Shown here: positions 9,436 through 17,221 of the stretch, in pieces | Numbering within the stretch: position 1 is the first letter of the stretch | How the letters are laid out: each line of letters starts with the position of its first letter | Source: Desulfobacteraceae bacterium | Lineage (GTDB): Bacteria > Desulfobacterota > Desulfobacteria > Desulfobacterales > SKZT01 | Assembly: GCA_011389745.1 (NCBI GenBank) | Contig: JAABTQ010000010.1 | Span: 75,645-114,397, forward strand | Direction: 5' to 3' | Length of the DNA stretch: 38,753 nucleotides | The notes under the pieces: model-generated | What the model saw: only the letters and a program-made list of their open reading frames with translations | Databases searched by the model: none | Told to the model about the DNA's origin: nothing | Position numbers and translations under genes: made by a program

Positions 9436-10857
9436 TCAATGCTGTATGTCAATAGTCGGGTACAGGCCTTTAAAGTCTCCTTCAGGATAAGGTTGAATCA
9501 GGTTATAGGATATATTCTGACTGCTCTGAGCATGACCTTTTTTGCCGGTGCCGTCAAAATAAGCGCCGTTGGCCTCTAAAATATGTTCAATACGATGCTG
9601 AAAACCCTTGACAAATGAATCACCGTTTCCTTTGAAATGCATCCGGCTCCGGCTGTGTTGGCCGGTTATGGATGCAAGCTCTGACAAGGCCATACTGTTT
9701 TCTTCAACATCTGATTGCTTTCGGATATAGCCCCAGACCAGGTATGAAGCATCAATATCGACCGGCTCCGTAAGATCTATGATTGTATGAGGCATAATAA
9801 TACTATTTTCGCCGATACGCAAAGCAAACTCTTTGCTTCCCTGTAAGAATGAATTAAACCCCACGAACACCTTTTCACCAAGTTCGGCACCAATGATTTT
9901 AGCACCATGCGCCGTCACGTTATTTCCGGATAGCCGGGAATCAATGATATAGCAGTTTTCCTGGGCATTAGCCCCATTGCCCATCCATGAATTTTCAATA
10001 TATGCCCGCTGAGCCACCAAAACATTCTGGCCGATCTGGGTTTTTGGTTTTATAACAGCATATCGATTCAAGGATGCACCCGAGGGTATTGAGCTGGGTG
10101 TTTCCAGGTTGACCACGTCAAAGACCCGGCGGAAGTCATCTTTGCGATTTTCCACGAAATCGATAAATATACCCTGGGGCCGGGTGCCGGGTTCGAACCG
10201 GATATAGTTTTTGAGATTTTCGGGATCATGTTGGTAACGAAATTCAAATTGATCACCGCCTGATATCCATATGGTGCCTGCAGGTACCTGGTGGTGAGCC
10301 AGTTCACTGACCTGAAGGTAAGCAAATTCGCCGATCACGCAATCATGAAGGGTTGTCAAATCAACGGTACTGAACGGTCCCATATAGCATCCTTCCACTT
10401 CTGAGCCATGAATGTTGGCATAATGTGTGGAAACCGTATTTTGAATGATAAAATCTTCGAGATTTTCGGGATCATGGGAATTGTTGTGCACCAGGGTTTT
10501 GATCAGGTAACTGTCTTTGATACGAATGGTTTCATCTTCATGCAAAGGAATATCAAATCCTTCGCATTGAAAAATATCTCCTTTTCGTTTCAGCTCATCG
10601 CCCCGGATATCGCTTTTGTACAAAATAGAATCCGATACCTGGCATTTGCCTAAGAAGTAGCTTCCGGCCAGGTTGGACCGGGTAAAATGAAAATTTAAGG
10701 GATGGTAGGGGGTTATACCATAAAAGGCGTAAAATTTGGTTAACTGATTCAAGGGAACCAGGTCTCGGACATATGGCCCAACATCAAATAGAGGTTCCCG
10801 CAGATTGATATTGACACGCTGGATAATTCTTTCCAGTAAGTCGTTTAATCGTTTCAT
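9436..10857 (-). CDS. Left-handed beta-helix (hexapeptide-repeat) protein, transferase-like
   Basis: A 473-aa soluble protein. Residues roughly 60-380 contain many imperfect hexapeptide turns of the [LIV]-G-x4 kind, such as 'CVIGEFAYLQV', 'TQIGQNVLVAQRAYIENSWMGNGA', 'SRLSGNNVTAHGAKIIGAELGEKVFVG' and 'LRIGENSIIMPHTII'. These predict a left-handed parallel beta-helix as in nucleotidyl- or acyltransferases of the LpxA/GlmU superfamily. No nucleotidyltransferase motif (GxGTRL) is present. It resembles large DUF4954-type hexapeptide proteins, but I cannot assign a substrate. It starts 30 bp after the permease stop and ends 57 bp before the kinase gene, so it sits in the middle of the permease-kinase-receiver operon. 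Confidence 0.7.
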   Translation of the reverse strand: MKRLNDLLERIIQRVNINLREPLFDVGPYVRDLVPLNQLTKFYAFYGITPYHPLNFHFTRSNLAGSYFLGKCQVSDSILYKSDIRGDELKRKGDIFQCEGFDIPLHEDETIRIKDSYLIKTLVHNNSHDPENLEDFIIQNTVSTHYANIHGSEVEGCYMGPFSTVDLTTLHDCVIGEFAYLQVSELAHHQVPAGTIWISGGDQFEFRYQHDPENLKNYIRFEPGTRPQGIFIDFVENRKDDFRRVFDVVNLETPSSIPSGASLNRYAVIKPKTQIGQNVLVAQRAYIENSWMGNGANAQENCYIIDSRLSGNNVTAHGAKIIGAELGEKVFVGFNSFLQGSKEFALRIGENSIIMPHTIIDLTEPVDIDASYLVWGYIRKQSDVEENSMALSELASITGQHSRSRMHFKGNGDSFVKGFQHRIEHILEANGAYFDGTGKKGHAQSSQNISYNLIQPYPEGDFKGLYPTIDIQH

Positions 10858-10887
10858 AGGTTATTTCTCCTTCAAAATTGTCGCTGA

Positions 10888-12360
10888 CTAACCCAATGTT
10901 ATGGGCATTCCCATCAGGGGCCATACTATCAAGATAATCAATCCCAGCACCACCAGAAGCATGATACTGGCTGGGATACCATAGGCAAAAAATTCACCGC
11001 TGGTAAACTGTTTGGAATTATAGGCGATGGCATTGGGCGCAGCACCCACCAGGAGTAAAAAGGGCATACCGGCAACGGTCAGGGCTGCATAAAGAATTAC
11101 CTCTCCGGCAACACCAAGATAGGGAGCCACAACCAGAGCTACTGGAAGGGATATGGCGATAGCAGCCACGTTCATGATAAAATTGGTCATTACCAGGATA
11201 AAAAATGAAATGCCCATGACAAAGACAAACCAATGGGATTCCTTGAAAAATCCCAGCCAGTTGATGGCCAGCCATTCCGCAGCACCGGTCTGCCAGAGGC
11301 AAAAACCGATACTCATGGCCCCTGCGAACAGCAAAATGATGTTCCAGGGAATTTCCTCCAGATCATGAATATCCAGAATTTTGAAAATGAAAAATAAAAT
11401 AGTGCCGACCAGAAGAACGGCTGCTTTGTTGAAAGGCTGTAATGCCGGAATAAACGACTGAAGGGATAAAAACAAAATGGTACTGCCCACGATCATTGCC
11501 GAAATAATCTCCTGGCGTGACAGAGAACCCATATCGTTATTCAACTGACGGGCTTTTTCCCGAAGTCCGGGAATGCGGTCTCTTTCCGGCTTAAAAAAGA
11601 CGAGGAAAAAAATCCACAGTAAAAAGACCATAAGCCATCCGATAGGAAACATGTAGTAGGTAAGCTCAAAAAAGGAAACTTCCTGTTTGGCAATTTCTGT
11701 ATAAAATCCCAGCGCCACGATACCCCTGGCAGCTCCCAGAAGCGTGATGATGCTTCCGGCACCGGCCACAAATGCCATACCGATAAACAGTCCCTTGCCG
11801 AAACGGGTGGGCTTTGGATCAGTTGTGTATAATGAATAAATCGCCAACAATAAAGGATACATGGTGGCGGCCACTGCCGTGTGAGCCATGATATGGGTTA
11901 AAAGCGCGGTAACAATGAAACAGCCCAGATAAATCCGGCTGGTGCGTTCTCCCACGATCATCAGCATCTTATAGGCCAAACGTTTGGTGAGCCCGACCTT
12001 TGTGAACACCATGCCGATGGTCAGTGAGCCGAAAATAAACAGAACCGAGGGATCCATAAAATCCTTGAAGGCTTCACTGGCCGGACGGATAAAAAACAGG
12101 GCCTGCACCACGCCGATAAGAATACCTGTGACACCGATAGGAAGAACTTCAAAAACCCAGAAGGTGCCGGCGAGCAGAAACAGTGCAATGGCTCCTTTGC
12201 CTTGTGGGCTCAGCGAAAATTGTTTGCCCATGGGATCAATGGCATCGGGCCAGGGCGGGGAATAATAAACAACCAGAAACAGAACCAGACCGATCATCAT
12301 AAAGAGCAGATTTTTCCAATCAAAAGTTTTGGTGCCGTGCGCCGAGGTACTTGTGGTCAT
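10888..12360 (-). CDS. SLC13/DASS-family permease with atypical SNT motifs
   Basis: A 490-aa inner-membrane protein with about 11 hydrophobic segments and the two-fold DASS organisation, like divalent anion:Na+ symporters (citrate, succinate, sulfate). The two Na+/carboxylate-binding SNT motifs are degenerate. The first reads IMAHTAVAATMYP where family members have xMSNTATAAxxxP. The second reads FIMNVAAIAISLP in place of F.SNTATAA.LLP. The first GTPPN-like turn reads LLGAARG; the second reads VGAAPNAIAY. Substrate and coupling ion may therefore differ from classic DASS carriers. The start follows AAGGAG. It is the first gene of a probable four-gene operon with the beta-helix protein, sensor kinase and receiver. 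Its upstream region (12361-12650) is shared with a divergent truncated gene. Confidence 0.85.
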   Translation of the reverse strand: MTTSTSAHGTKTFDWKNLLFMMIGLVLFLVVYYSPPWPDAIDPMGKQFSLSPQGKGAIALFLLAGTFWVFEVLPIGVTGILIGVVQALFFIRPASEAFKDFMDPSVLFIFGSLTIGMVFTKVGLTKRLAYKMLMIVGERTSRIYLGCFIVTALLTHIMAHTAVAATMYPLLLAIYSLYTTDPKPTRFGKGLFIGMAFVAGAGSIITLLGAARGIVALGFYTEIAKQEVSFFELTYYMFPIGWLMVFLLWIFFLVFFKPERDRIPGLREKARQLNNDMGSLSRQEIISAMIVGSTILFLSLQSFIPALQPFNKAAVLLVGTILFFIFKILDIHDLEEIPWNIILLFAGAMSIGFCLWQTGAAEWLAINWLGFFKESHWFVFVMGISFFILVMTNFIMNVAAIAISLPVALVVAPYLGVAGEVILYAALTVAGMPFLLLVGAAPNAIAYNSKQFTSGEFFAYGIPASIMLLVVLGLIILIVWPLMGMPITLG

Positions 12361-12506
12361 AAAAATCTCCTTAATATAAATTTTAATTGTATTTTTTAAT
12401 TCATTAACAGCCCTTATTTAGAAAACATTAAAATTCAAATCCGGGTTTTTACCCTAATTGCTATCGATAATCAAGTGTTAATCTGTAACTTACTAAATTT
12501 AAAATG

Positions 12507-12520
12507 AGTTATGAATAACT
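12507..12520. promoter_or_regulatory. Short palindrome in the divergent intergenic region
   Basis: AGTTATGAATAACT is a 6-bp-arm palindrome with a 2-bp spacer, about 150 bp upstream of the permease start. It could be an operator, but a 14-bp AT-rich palindrome can arise by chance. Nothing else structured was seen at 12361-12650. Confidence 0.2.
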
Positions 12521-12650
12521 TAGATTAGGCTATAACGTCAGAGGCTTGGGCTAAAAACTTAAAACACCAATCATGCGTCATTGCTAACGCTACATTCCCG
12601 AACGTCTTTCTATTTCATGACATATCCATAACCCAAAAAAGATACCTTTT

Positions 12651-12678
12651 TTGACAACGACTAAGCTTGTTATATTCT
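12651..12678 (+). promoter_or_regulatory. Candidate sigma70-type promoter for the truncated cupin gene
   Basis: A perfect -35 TTGACA (12651-12656), a 16-bp spacer and TATTCT (12673-12678) lie 78 bp upstream of the start codon at 12756. Confidence 0.45.
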
Positions 12679-12755
12679 TTGATAATAAAGGGAATTTCTT
12701 GTTATTGAGAAATTCAAATGGTATTGAACGAAAACTTATTATGGGAGGTGCACAT

Positions 12756-12953
12756 ATGAACAGGATATGGACACTTTTTATGACACTTTTATTGGTTACA
12801 GGTATTTCGGCCCATGCGTGGTCGGAGATGCCCTACCATGGTGATGGACATATAATGCTGAATGTTTCGGACCTGAGATGGGGGCCTATTGCCTCTATGG
12901 CACCGGGGGCGGAAATTGCGGTGATAGAAGGTGATCTGTCACCTAACAAGTAA
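12756..12953 (+). pseudogene. Truncated secreted cupin-like protein
   Basis: A 65-residue reading frame starting at an ATG after GGGAGGTG. Residues 1-23 form a signal peptide (basic NR, hydrophobic LFMTLLLVTGISAHA). The rest reads 'MLNVSDLRWGPIASMAPGAEIAVIEGDLS', which matches the opening strand pair of ChrR/DUF4437-type cupins ('DLKWGP..LPPGA..AVLEGDPSK.GPFT.R'). Those proteins continue for about 100 residues with the metal-binding HxH block. Here the frame stops right after EGDLSPNK, within about 10 bp of the G/C-run repeat at 12962. No continuation of the cupin is visible in the next 800 bp, so the gene appears truncated at the repeat junction. A genuine 65-aa secreted protein is possible but less likely. 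Confidence 0.6.
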
Positions 12954-12961
12954 CTGCTCAC

Positions 12962-13043
12962 AAGTCCCCCTTTGAAAAAGGGGGATTTAGGGGGATTTTT
13001 AAAATAGCATCAAATTGTCAAATCCCCCCCGACCCCCTTTTTC
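12962..13043. repeat. Palindromic G-run/C-run dispersed repeat
   Basis: The element opens with the hairpin CCCCCTTTGAAAAAGGGGG, continues as GGATTTAGGGGGATTT, and is mirrored about 30 bp later by AAATCCCCCCCGACCCCCTT. It resembles the 'AAAGGGGGATTTAGGGGGATTTT' repeats common in many bacterial genomes. It abuts the truncated cupin gene. Confidence 0.75.
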
Positions 13044-13333
13044 GACTAATCTTTATACACACTTGACACCGAGGCTAAAAATACAATGCCGGTTTCATTA
13101 TTCTTTATTCTTTACCACAACATCGGGGTTGAGAGTTTTATTCAGGCAATCATTTGAGGAAAACTTGACTGCCCCATACCATATCCATTTTCTCCAGGTT
13201 CCCTGAAGGGGAACAGTCGTATAACCGGTGGTTTCAGCCACGGGCCTGGGATATGGACATTATTCCCACGCCCAGCCTGGGAACGAGAAATCGTATAGAC
13301 AAATGCCCGAAATCCGCTAACTAATACAAAGCC
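13044..13333. other. Intergenic DNA between two repeat elements
   Basis: No gene is supported here. A short G+C-rich inverted motif (CCCACGCCCAGCCTGGGAACG, about 13265-13286) resembles other dispersed repeats. Small open frames in this stretch have no ribosome sites or recognisable content. Confidence 0.4.
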
Positions 13334-13534
13334 TTACGCGCTGAAAGCGCAAGACATATCAGCCCAGGGCAACGCCCTGGGCGGCAAACCTCACCATTGA
13401 GGAGCCCTGAAAGGGCGTGACATATTTCTTTCGTCAGATATAATCGATGTTACGCCCTTCCAGGGCTTGTTTATCTTTATTTATCCATCCCAGGGCGTTG
13501 CCCTGGGCTGATATGTAACGGCCTTTCAGGCCTA
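13334..13534. repeat. Large nested inverted repeat element (~200 bp)
   Basis: The outer arms 13354-13381 and 13489-13516 are perfect 28-bp inverted copies, each containing the internal palindrome CCCAGGGC-AAC/GTT-GCCCTGGG. The inner arms 13403-13423 and 13447-13467 (AGCCCTG.AAGGGCGT.ACAT) are inverted with 2 mismatches. The outer ends carry GCTGAAAGC and GGCCTTTCAGGCC hairpins. The whole folds into a cruciform, MITE-like structure. The 'CAGCCCAGGGCAACGCCCTGGG' core is a widespread dispersed bacterial repeat. The rest of the gap to 13762 shows no gene. Confidence 0.8.
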
Positions 13535-13762
13535 AAAACCGTATTACGTCCCAGTGCATTGCCTGAGTGGTAATGGATAAGAACCGGAACAAATTATCTC
13601 ACTATGTTACCTTTCCCGGTCGGTCCCAACCCCGAATGATACCATCGGTGTCAAGTGTGTATAAGGATCATCCTTTTCAAAGGGGGGAGCAGGTACTTGT
13701 CGGTTTGGGCTCGGCGCAGCCGGGTGGAGCGCTTCTCAAAAAGTTTGGACAATCATGATTTC

Positions 13763-14173
13763 TTACTTAAATGCGGGCAACCCGCTGGTGATATACCAGT
13801 TTTCACTCTGGGTATCCCATTCCCATACCAGATTGACCATGATATTTTTTTCAAGCATCTGATCTACCCAATAATATTGAATTTGAACCGTTTGTTCGAT
13901 CCGGGTTGCATCGGAATTGATCATATGATGTTTTTCTTCATAGGCTGTCACTTTAATTTTTTTGTAGATGGGATCAATTTCGGTTTGTTTTTGAGAGTCG
14001 GTTTTGTGAAAAGACATGGCGTATTCGAATTCGGACCAAAGAAGGGCTTGACGATATGCTTTACTTAGATTGGAAAAGGACTCTTTTTGTTTAATATCGA
14101 CAATTTTGGAACATCCCCAGGCAAAGGCCATGATAATTATGCAAAACCAAAAACCATATTTTTTAAATATCAT
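13763..14173 (-). CDS. Hypothetical lipoprotein
   Basis: A 136-aa protein with a strongly hydrophobic N-terminus (GFWFCIIIMAFAWG) ending at Cys21 in A-W-G-C. This is an acceptable but imperfect lipobox, so lipidation is likely rather than certain. The mature part is polar (YRQALLWSEFEYAMSFHK ... VQIQYYWVDQMLEKN..VNLVWEWDTQSENWYITSGLP), reminiscent of small periplasmic NTF2-like or DUF-type proteins, but no family is recognised. The ATG at 14173 was chosen because AAAGGA lies about 8 nt upstream; a TTG at 14179 would be too close. It is the last gene of the htpG-HPt-lipoprotein run, starting 18 bp after the HPt stop. Confidence 0.7.
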   Translation of the reverse strand: MIFKKYGFWFCIIIMAFAWGCSKIVDIKQKESFSNLSKAYRQALLWSEFEYAMSFHKTDSQKQTEIDPIYKKIKVTAYEEKHHMINSDATRIEQTVQIQYYWVDQMLEKNIMVNLVWEWDTQSENWYITSGLPAFK

Positions 14174-14191
14174 GGTCAATATCCTTTATGT

Positions 14192-14509
14192 TTATTCCCC
14201 CATTAACTTTTTAATACCGATAATTTTTTCTTTGATACTTTCCAGCAATTCAACGCCATCTTCGGTGGAACCTTCCCTTGCACTTTTTTCAATTTGCTTT
14301 GCGAGTTCTGCAATTTCAGTCAGACCGAGGCTTGCTGACGCCCCCTTTAAAGAATGAGCGGCCTTTTCCGATTCATCCGCATTTTTTTCTCCGACGGCAT
14401 TTTCAAGGTTTGCAATATCTGTAGCGCTGGTGTCTATGAACAGTTCCAGCAGCTCGAGGTATTCGTCTTCCTCCAATCCTAATTTTTCCGCAAATTGCTT
14501 GAAATCCAT
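14192..14509 (-). CDS. Orphan HPt (histidine phosphotransfer) domain protein
   Basis: A 105-aa all-helical protein consisting of one HPt domain. The phospho-accepting histidine is H52 in the signature AAHSLKGASASLGL, flanked by the helices LELLELFIDTSATDIANLENAV and EIAELAKQIEKSAREG. Such proteins shuttle phosphate between receivers in multistep phosphorelays in the cytoplasm. No kinase is adjacent; the nearest two-component genes are the kinase and stand-alone receiver at 7.2-9.4 kb. It lies 51 bp after htpG on the same strand, with GGGAG about 11 nt before the start, and may be cotranscribed with htpG. Its relay partners cannot be deduced from the sequence. Confidence 0.9.
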   Translation of the reverse strand: MDFKQFAEKLGLEEDEYLELLELFIDTSATDIANLENAVGEKNADESEKAAHSLKGASASLGLTEIAELAKQIEKSAREGSTEDGVELLESIKEKIIGIKKLMGE

Positions 14510-14560
14510 ATTTTAAGATCTCCCTTAAACCACCCCGTCGATTAATAGATATTATGATAT

Positions 14561-16489
14561 TTATGAAAGTGAATTCGCCATCAGTTTTGCGACCATCTTA
14601 CCAAAATGGGAGGGATTTTCCAGTTTTCCCCCTTCTCCGATAATGGCAATATCAAACAACAGCGAACTGTAGTCCTTTAAAACAGGATCGTCTTTGTCCT
14701 GCTCAAAAAGATGTTTGATTTTATCCAAAACCGGATGTTCAATATTGAGCTCAAGAACTCTTTTATTTTCAGGTGGTTGTTGGCCGGAGGCTTTTAATAT
14801 TTTTTCCATGAAAGGACTCATATCATACTCATCGCCTGAAAGACATGCCACAGAATCTTTTAGTCGACTGGAGGGTCTCACTTCTTTTACCTTGGTGTCC
14901 AGGTTGGACCGGATAAAGTCGAACAATCCGGAATATTCATCCTTTTTGGACTTATCATCCTCATCAATTTCCAGCTCTCCTTTTTCAGCACTTTTCAGTT
15001 TTTTCCCCTCGTACTCATCCAGGGCCCGTACCACCCATTCATCCACGGGGTCATTCATCAAAATCACTTCGTACTCTTTTTCCTTGAGTTTTTCAAGATG
15101 GGGACTGTTTAAAATTGAGGTAAGGTTGTCTCCGGTGATGTAAAAAATATGTTTTTGATCGGATTTCATGTTCTCGATATATTTTTTCAGAGTAATAAAA
15201 TCATTGCCGGACCTGGTGGTTTTATATTTTAACAGATCTGCGATTCTTTTTTTGTTTTCAGAATCCATGAGGACACCGGTTTTTAAAATACTGCCGAATT
15301 CGCCATAGAATTTATCATATTTTTCCGTATCCATAGTTTCTAGAAGTTCAAAAAGCTTTTTTACCAGGTTTCTTCGGATATTTCGAACCAACCGGTCCTG
15401 CTGTAAAATTTCGCGGCTGACATTTAAGTTTAAATCCGAAGCATCCACAACACCTTTAACAAATCGGAAATACTCCGGAATCAACTCCGCGCAGTTATCC
15501 ATGATTAAAACTTTTTTACAATATAGCCGGACTCCCTGGCGGTAATCAGGTTGAAACAGGTCAAATGGCGCCTGGGAGGGAATATAGAGTAAAGCAGTGT
15601 ATTCTGTGGTACCCTCCAGTTTAAGGTGAATATGCGCTAAGGGGGGATTCCAGTCATGGCCTAAGTGCTTATAAAATTCTTCATATTCTTCATCGGACAC
15701 TTCATTTTTACTTTTGGTCCAGATGGCTTTCATGGAGTTCAGGGTTTCTTCCCGAACCACTTTTTTTGTTTTGCCTTCGACAGGTTTTCCGTCGTCATCA
15801 ACAACAGGCTCTTCTTTTTCCACATCCATGACAATAGGATAGGCAACAAAGTCGGAATGTTTTTTGACAATTCTTCTGATGGTCCATTCGTCGGTAAAGT
15901 CATCTTCATCTTTTTCATGCTTTTTCAGGTTTAAGATGACGGTTGTGCCCCGGTTTTCCTTGGTGGTTTCTTCTATGGTAAAGGAACCGTCACCAGACGA
16001 TTCCCAGCGTGCGGCCCTGTCCGACCCGGCGGCTTTGGTAATGAGGGTGACTTTTTCCGCAACGATAAAAGCACTGTAAAAACCGACCCCGAATTGTCCG
16101 ATAAGCTCCGGAGCAATGGTTTCATCAGCTTTTTGGGTCGCTTCGAGTGCTTCCAGAAATGCCACCGTACCACTTTTTGCAATGGTACCGATATTTTCCA
16201 TGACTTCATCATAAGTCATTCCAATACCGTTATCGGAGATTTCCAGGGTCCTGTTGTTTTTGTCAGCTTTGATTTTAATTTTAAAATCACCTTCATCACC
16301 CAGAATTTCGGATTGGGTTTGTGATTTGAACCGCAACTTGTCAATGGCATCCGAAGCATTGGAAATCAATTCCCTTAAAAATATTTCCTGGTTGGAGTAC
16401 AAGGAATTGATGATAATTTTTAAAAGCTGTTGAACTTCGGTTTTAAATTCGTGGGTTTGAGTTGTTTTTGCCTCTGTTTTGGTTTCCAT
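14561..16489 (-). CDS. htpG: Chaperone HtpG (bacterial Hsp90)
   Basis: A 642-aa ATP-dependent cytosolic chaperone, slightly longer than E. coli HtpG (624 aa). The N-terminal GHKL ATPase domain shows [43 protein letters not shown] and [12 protein letters not shown]. The middle domain carries '[12 protein letters not shown]' and '[18 protein letters not shown]' followed by '[18 protein letters not shown]' with the client/ATP-sensing Arg. The C-terminal dimerisation domain ends in '[11 protein letters not shown]'. There is no eukaryotic MEEVD tail. GAAGGAG precedes the ATG. The upstream DNA holds a promoter that could be read by sigma32 or sigma70. HPt and lipoprotein genes follow on the same strand. 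Confidence 0.98.
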   Translation of the reverse strand: METKTEAKTTQTHEFKTEVQQLLKIIINSLYSNQEIFLRELISNASDAIDKLRFKSQTQSEILGDEGDFKIKIKADKNNRTLEISDNGIGMTYDEVMENIGTIAKSGTVAFLEALEATQKADETIAPELIGQFGVGFYSAFIVAEKVTLITKAAGSDRAARWESSGDGSFTIEETTKENRGTTVILNLKKHEKDEDDFTDEWTIRRIVKKHSDFVAYPIVMDVEKEEPVVDDDGKPVEGKTKKVVREETLNSMKAIWTKSKNEVSDEEYEEFYKHLGHDWNPPLAHIHLKLEGTTEYTALLYIPSQAPFDLFQPDYRQGVRLYCKKVLIMDNCAELIPEYFRFVKGVVDASDLNLNVSREILQQDRLVRNIRRNLVKKLFELLETMDTEKYDKFYGEFGSILKTGVLMDSENKKRIADLLKYKTTRSGNDFITLKKYIENMKSDQKHIFYITGDNLTSILNSPHLEKLKEKEYEVILMNDPVDEWVVRALDEYEGKKLKSAEKGELEIDEDDKSKKDEYSGLFDFIRSNLDTKVKEVRPSSRLKDSVACLSGDEYDMSPFMEKILKASGQQPPENKRVLELNIEHPVLDKIKHLFEQDKDDPVLKDYSSLLFDIAIIGEGGKLENPSHFGKMVAKLMANSLS

Positions 16490-16537
16490 AAGTATCTTTC
16501 TCCTTCAATATTCATGTTTTTGTTTCGATTTTTGGTT

Positions 16538-16567
16538 TATAATGGGTTTTTTTTAATTTTTGTCAAG
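16538..16567 (-). promoter_or_regulatory. htpG promoter, heat-shock (sigma32)-like
   Basis: Read on the minus strand: CTTGACA (16567-16561), a 14-nt spacer, then CCCATTATA (16546-16538). This is close to the sigma32 consensus CTTGAAA-N11-16-CCCCATnTa, and the same DNA offers a sigma70 TTGACA/TTATAA pair at 18 bp. It lies about 50 bp upstream of the start codon. Heat-shock control is expected for htpG. Confidence 0.5.
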
Positions 16568-16702
16568 ACTGGTAAAACAGGCTTCTGCAAAACTCAGGAT
16601 CTGAAAATAAGGTTTTGACTTTTTAAAAAGATTGGGTCATAAATTTTTTAATACTCATTAAAAAACACGAAAATTGGTTTTCAGAGCCAGGGAGCATTGC
16701 AA

Positions 16703-16921
16703 ATGAATGAATCCAGGGAAACGATTAAGGTTCACGTGAATGTGGAAATCACACCGGTATCTTTGCAGGCTGTTGTGGAAAATGCCAAAATGATAGCCGG
16801 CAGGGATCAGACAGGAGTATATCGTGTGGATACGGCGGATAAAGTCAGTGAAATGATAACAAAATTTTTGCTCGAAAAAGATTTCGAAAGTTTTGCTTTA
16901 GATATTAACAATTTCAAATAG
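16703..16921 (+). CDS. Small conserved-looking hypothetical protein (72 aa)
   Basis: A 72-residue soluble protein, 'MNESRETIKVHVNVEITPVSL...' to '...FALDINNFK', with an alternating beta-strand (IKVHVNVEITP), a long helix (LQAVVENAKMIAG) and another helix (VSEMITKFLLEKDFESF). There is no signal peptide, Cys motif or membrane segment. I do not recognise the family. The start at 16703 follows GGGAG at about 9 nt; an upstream TTG at 16697 is possible. It stands alone between divergent htpG and the MITE at 16981, with no obvious operon partner. The codon pattern and clean ribosome site support a real gene. Confidence 0.6.
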   Translation: MNESRETIKVHVNVEITPVSLQAVVENAKMIAGRDQTGVYRVDTADKVSEMITKFLLEKDFESFALDINNFK

Positions 16922-16980
16922 GTTAAATTTTTTCTTGTTTCCCTGAAATTGTCATCAAAATTGCCCTAATGTTTTTATTT

Positions 16981-17183
16981 GAGTGGAACCTGTTTGTGTG
17001 AAAATACTTGTGCTCAATTGTAGGTGCGAATTCATTCGCACAATGTGAACCCCGTTGTCCATTATACAGTCTATGCCCGTTCCCCCAGGAAAAAAGTTTT
17101 TTCTTTAAATCCGTGCCGGATTTTAAGTGCGAATGAATTCGCACCTACAGAAAAATCGGATTTTACACAAACAGGTTACACTC
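16981..17183. mobile_element. MITE-like element, copy 1
   Basis: A 203-bp non-coding element with terminal inverted repeats GAGTGGAACCTGTTTGTGT and its near-perfect inverse ending GGTTACACTC. It is flanked by the 9-bp direct repeat TTTTTATTT (16972-16980 and 17184-17192), a target-site duplication. Inside are perfect 23-bp inverted arms (17019-17041 and 17127-17149), each itself a REP-like hairpin GTGCGAAT-TC-ATTCGCAC. It matches the second copy at 24508-24728 over nearly its whole length. It ends 38 bp before the YkgJ-family start codon. Confidence 0.85.
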
Positions 17184-17221
17184 TTTTTATTTTTGGTGCT
17201 CTAAGGCCCAAAGGGGGGGCG

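Noticed and set aside
13015-13206. 63-codon open frame on the plus strand
   Set aside because: It begins inside the G/C-run repeat, has no ribosome site and shows no similarity to the missing cupin part.
13567-14068. Plus-strand open frames opposite the lipoprotein at 13763-14173
   Set aside because: They start in repeat-derived DNA or run antisense to a gene with a signal peptide and ribosome site.
17024-17221. 66-codon N-terminal extension of the YkgJ-family protein
   Set aside because: The extension is encoded by the MITE; the ATG at 17222 has its own strong ribosome site.
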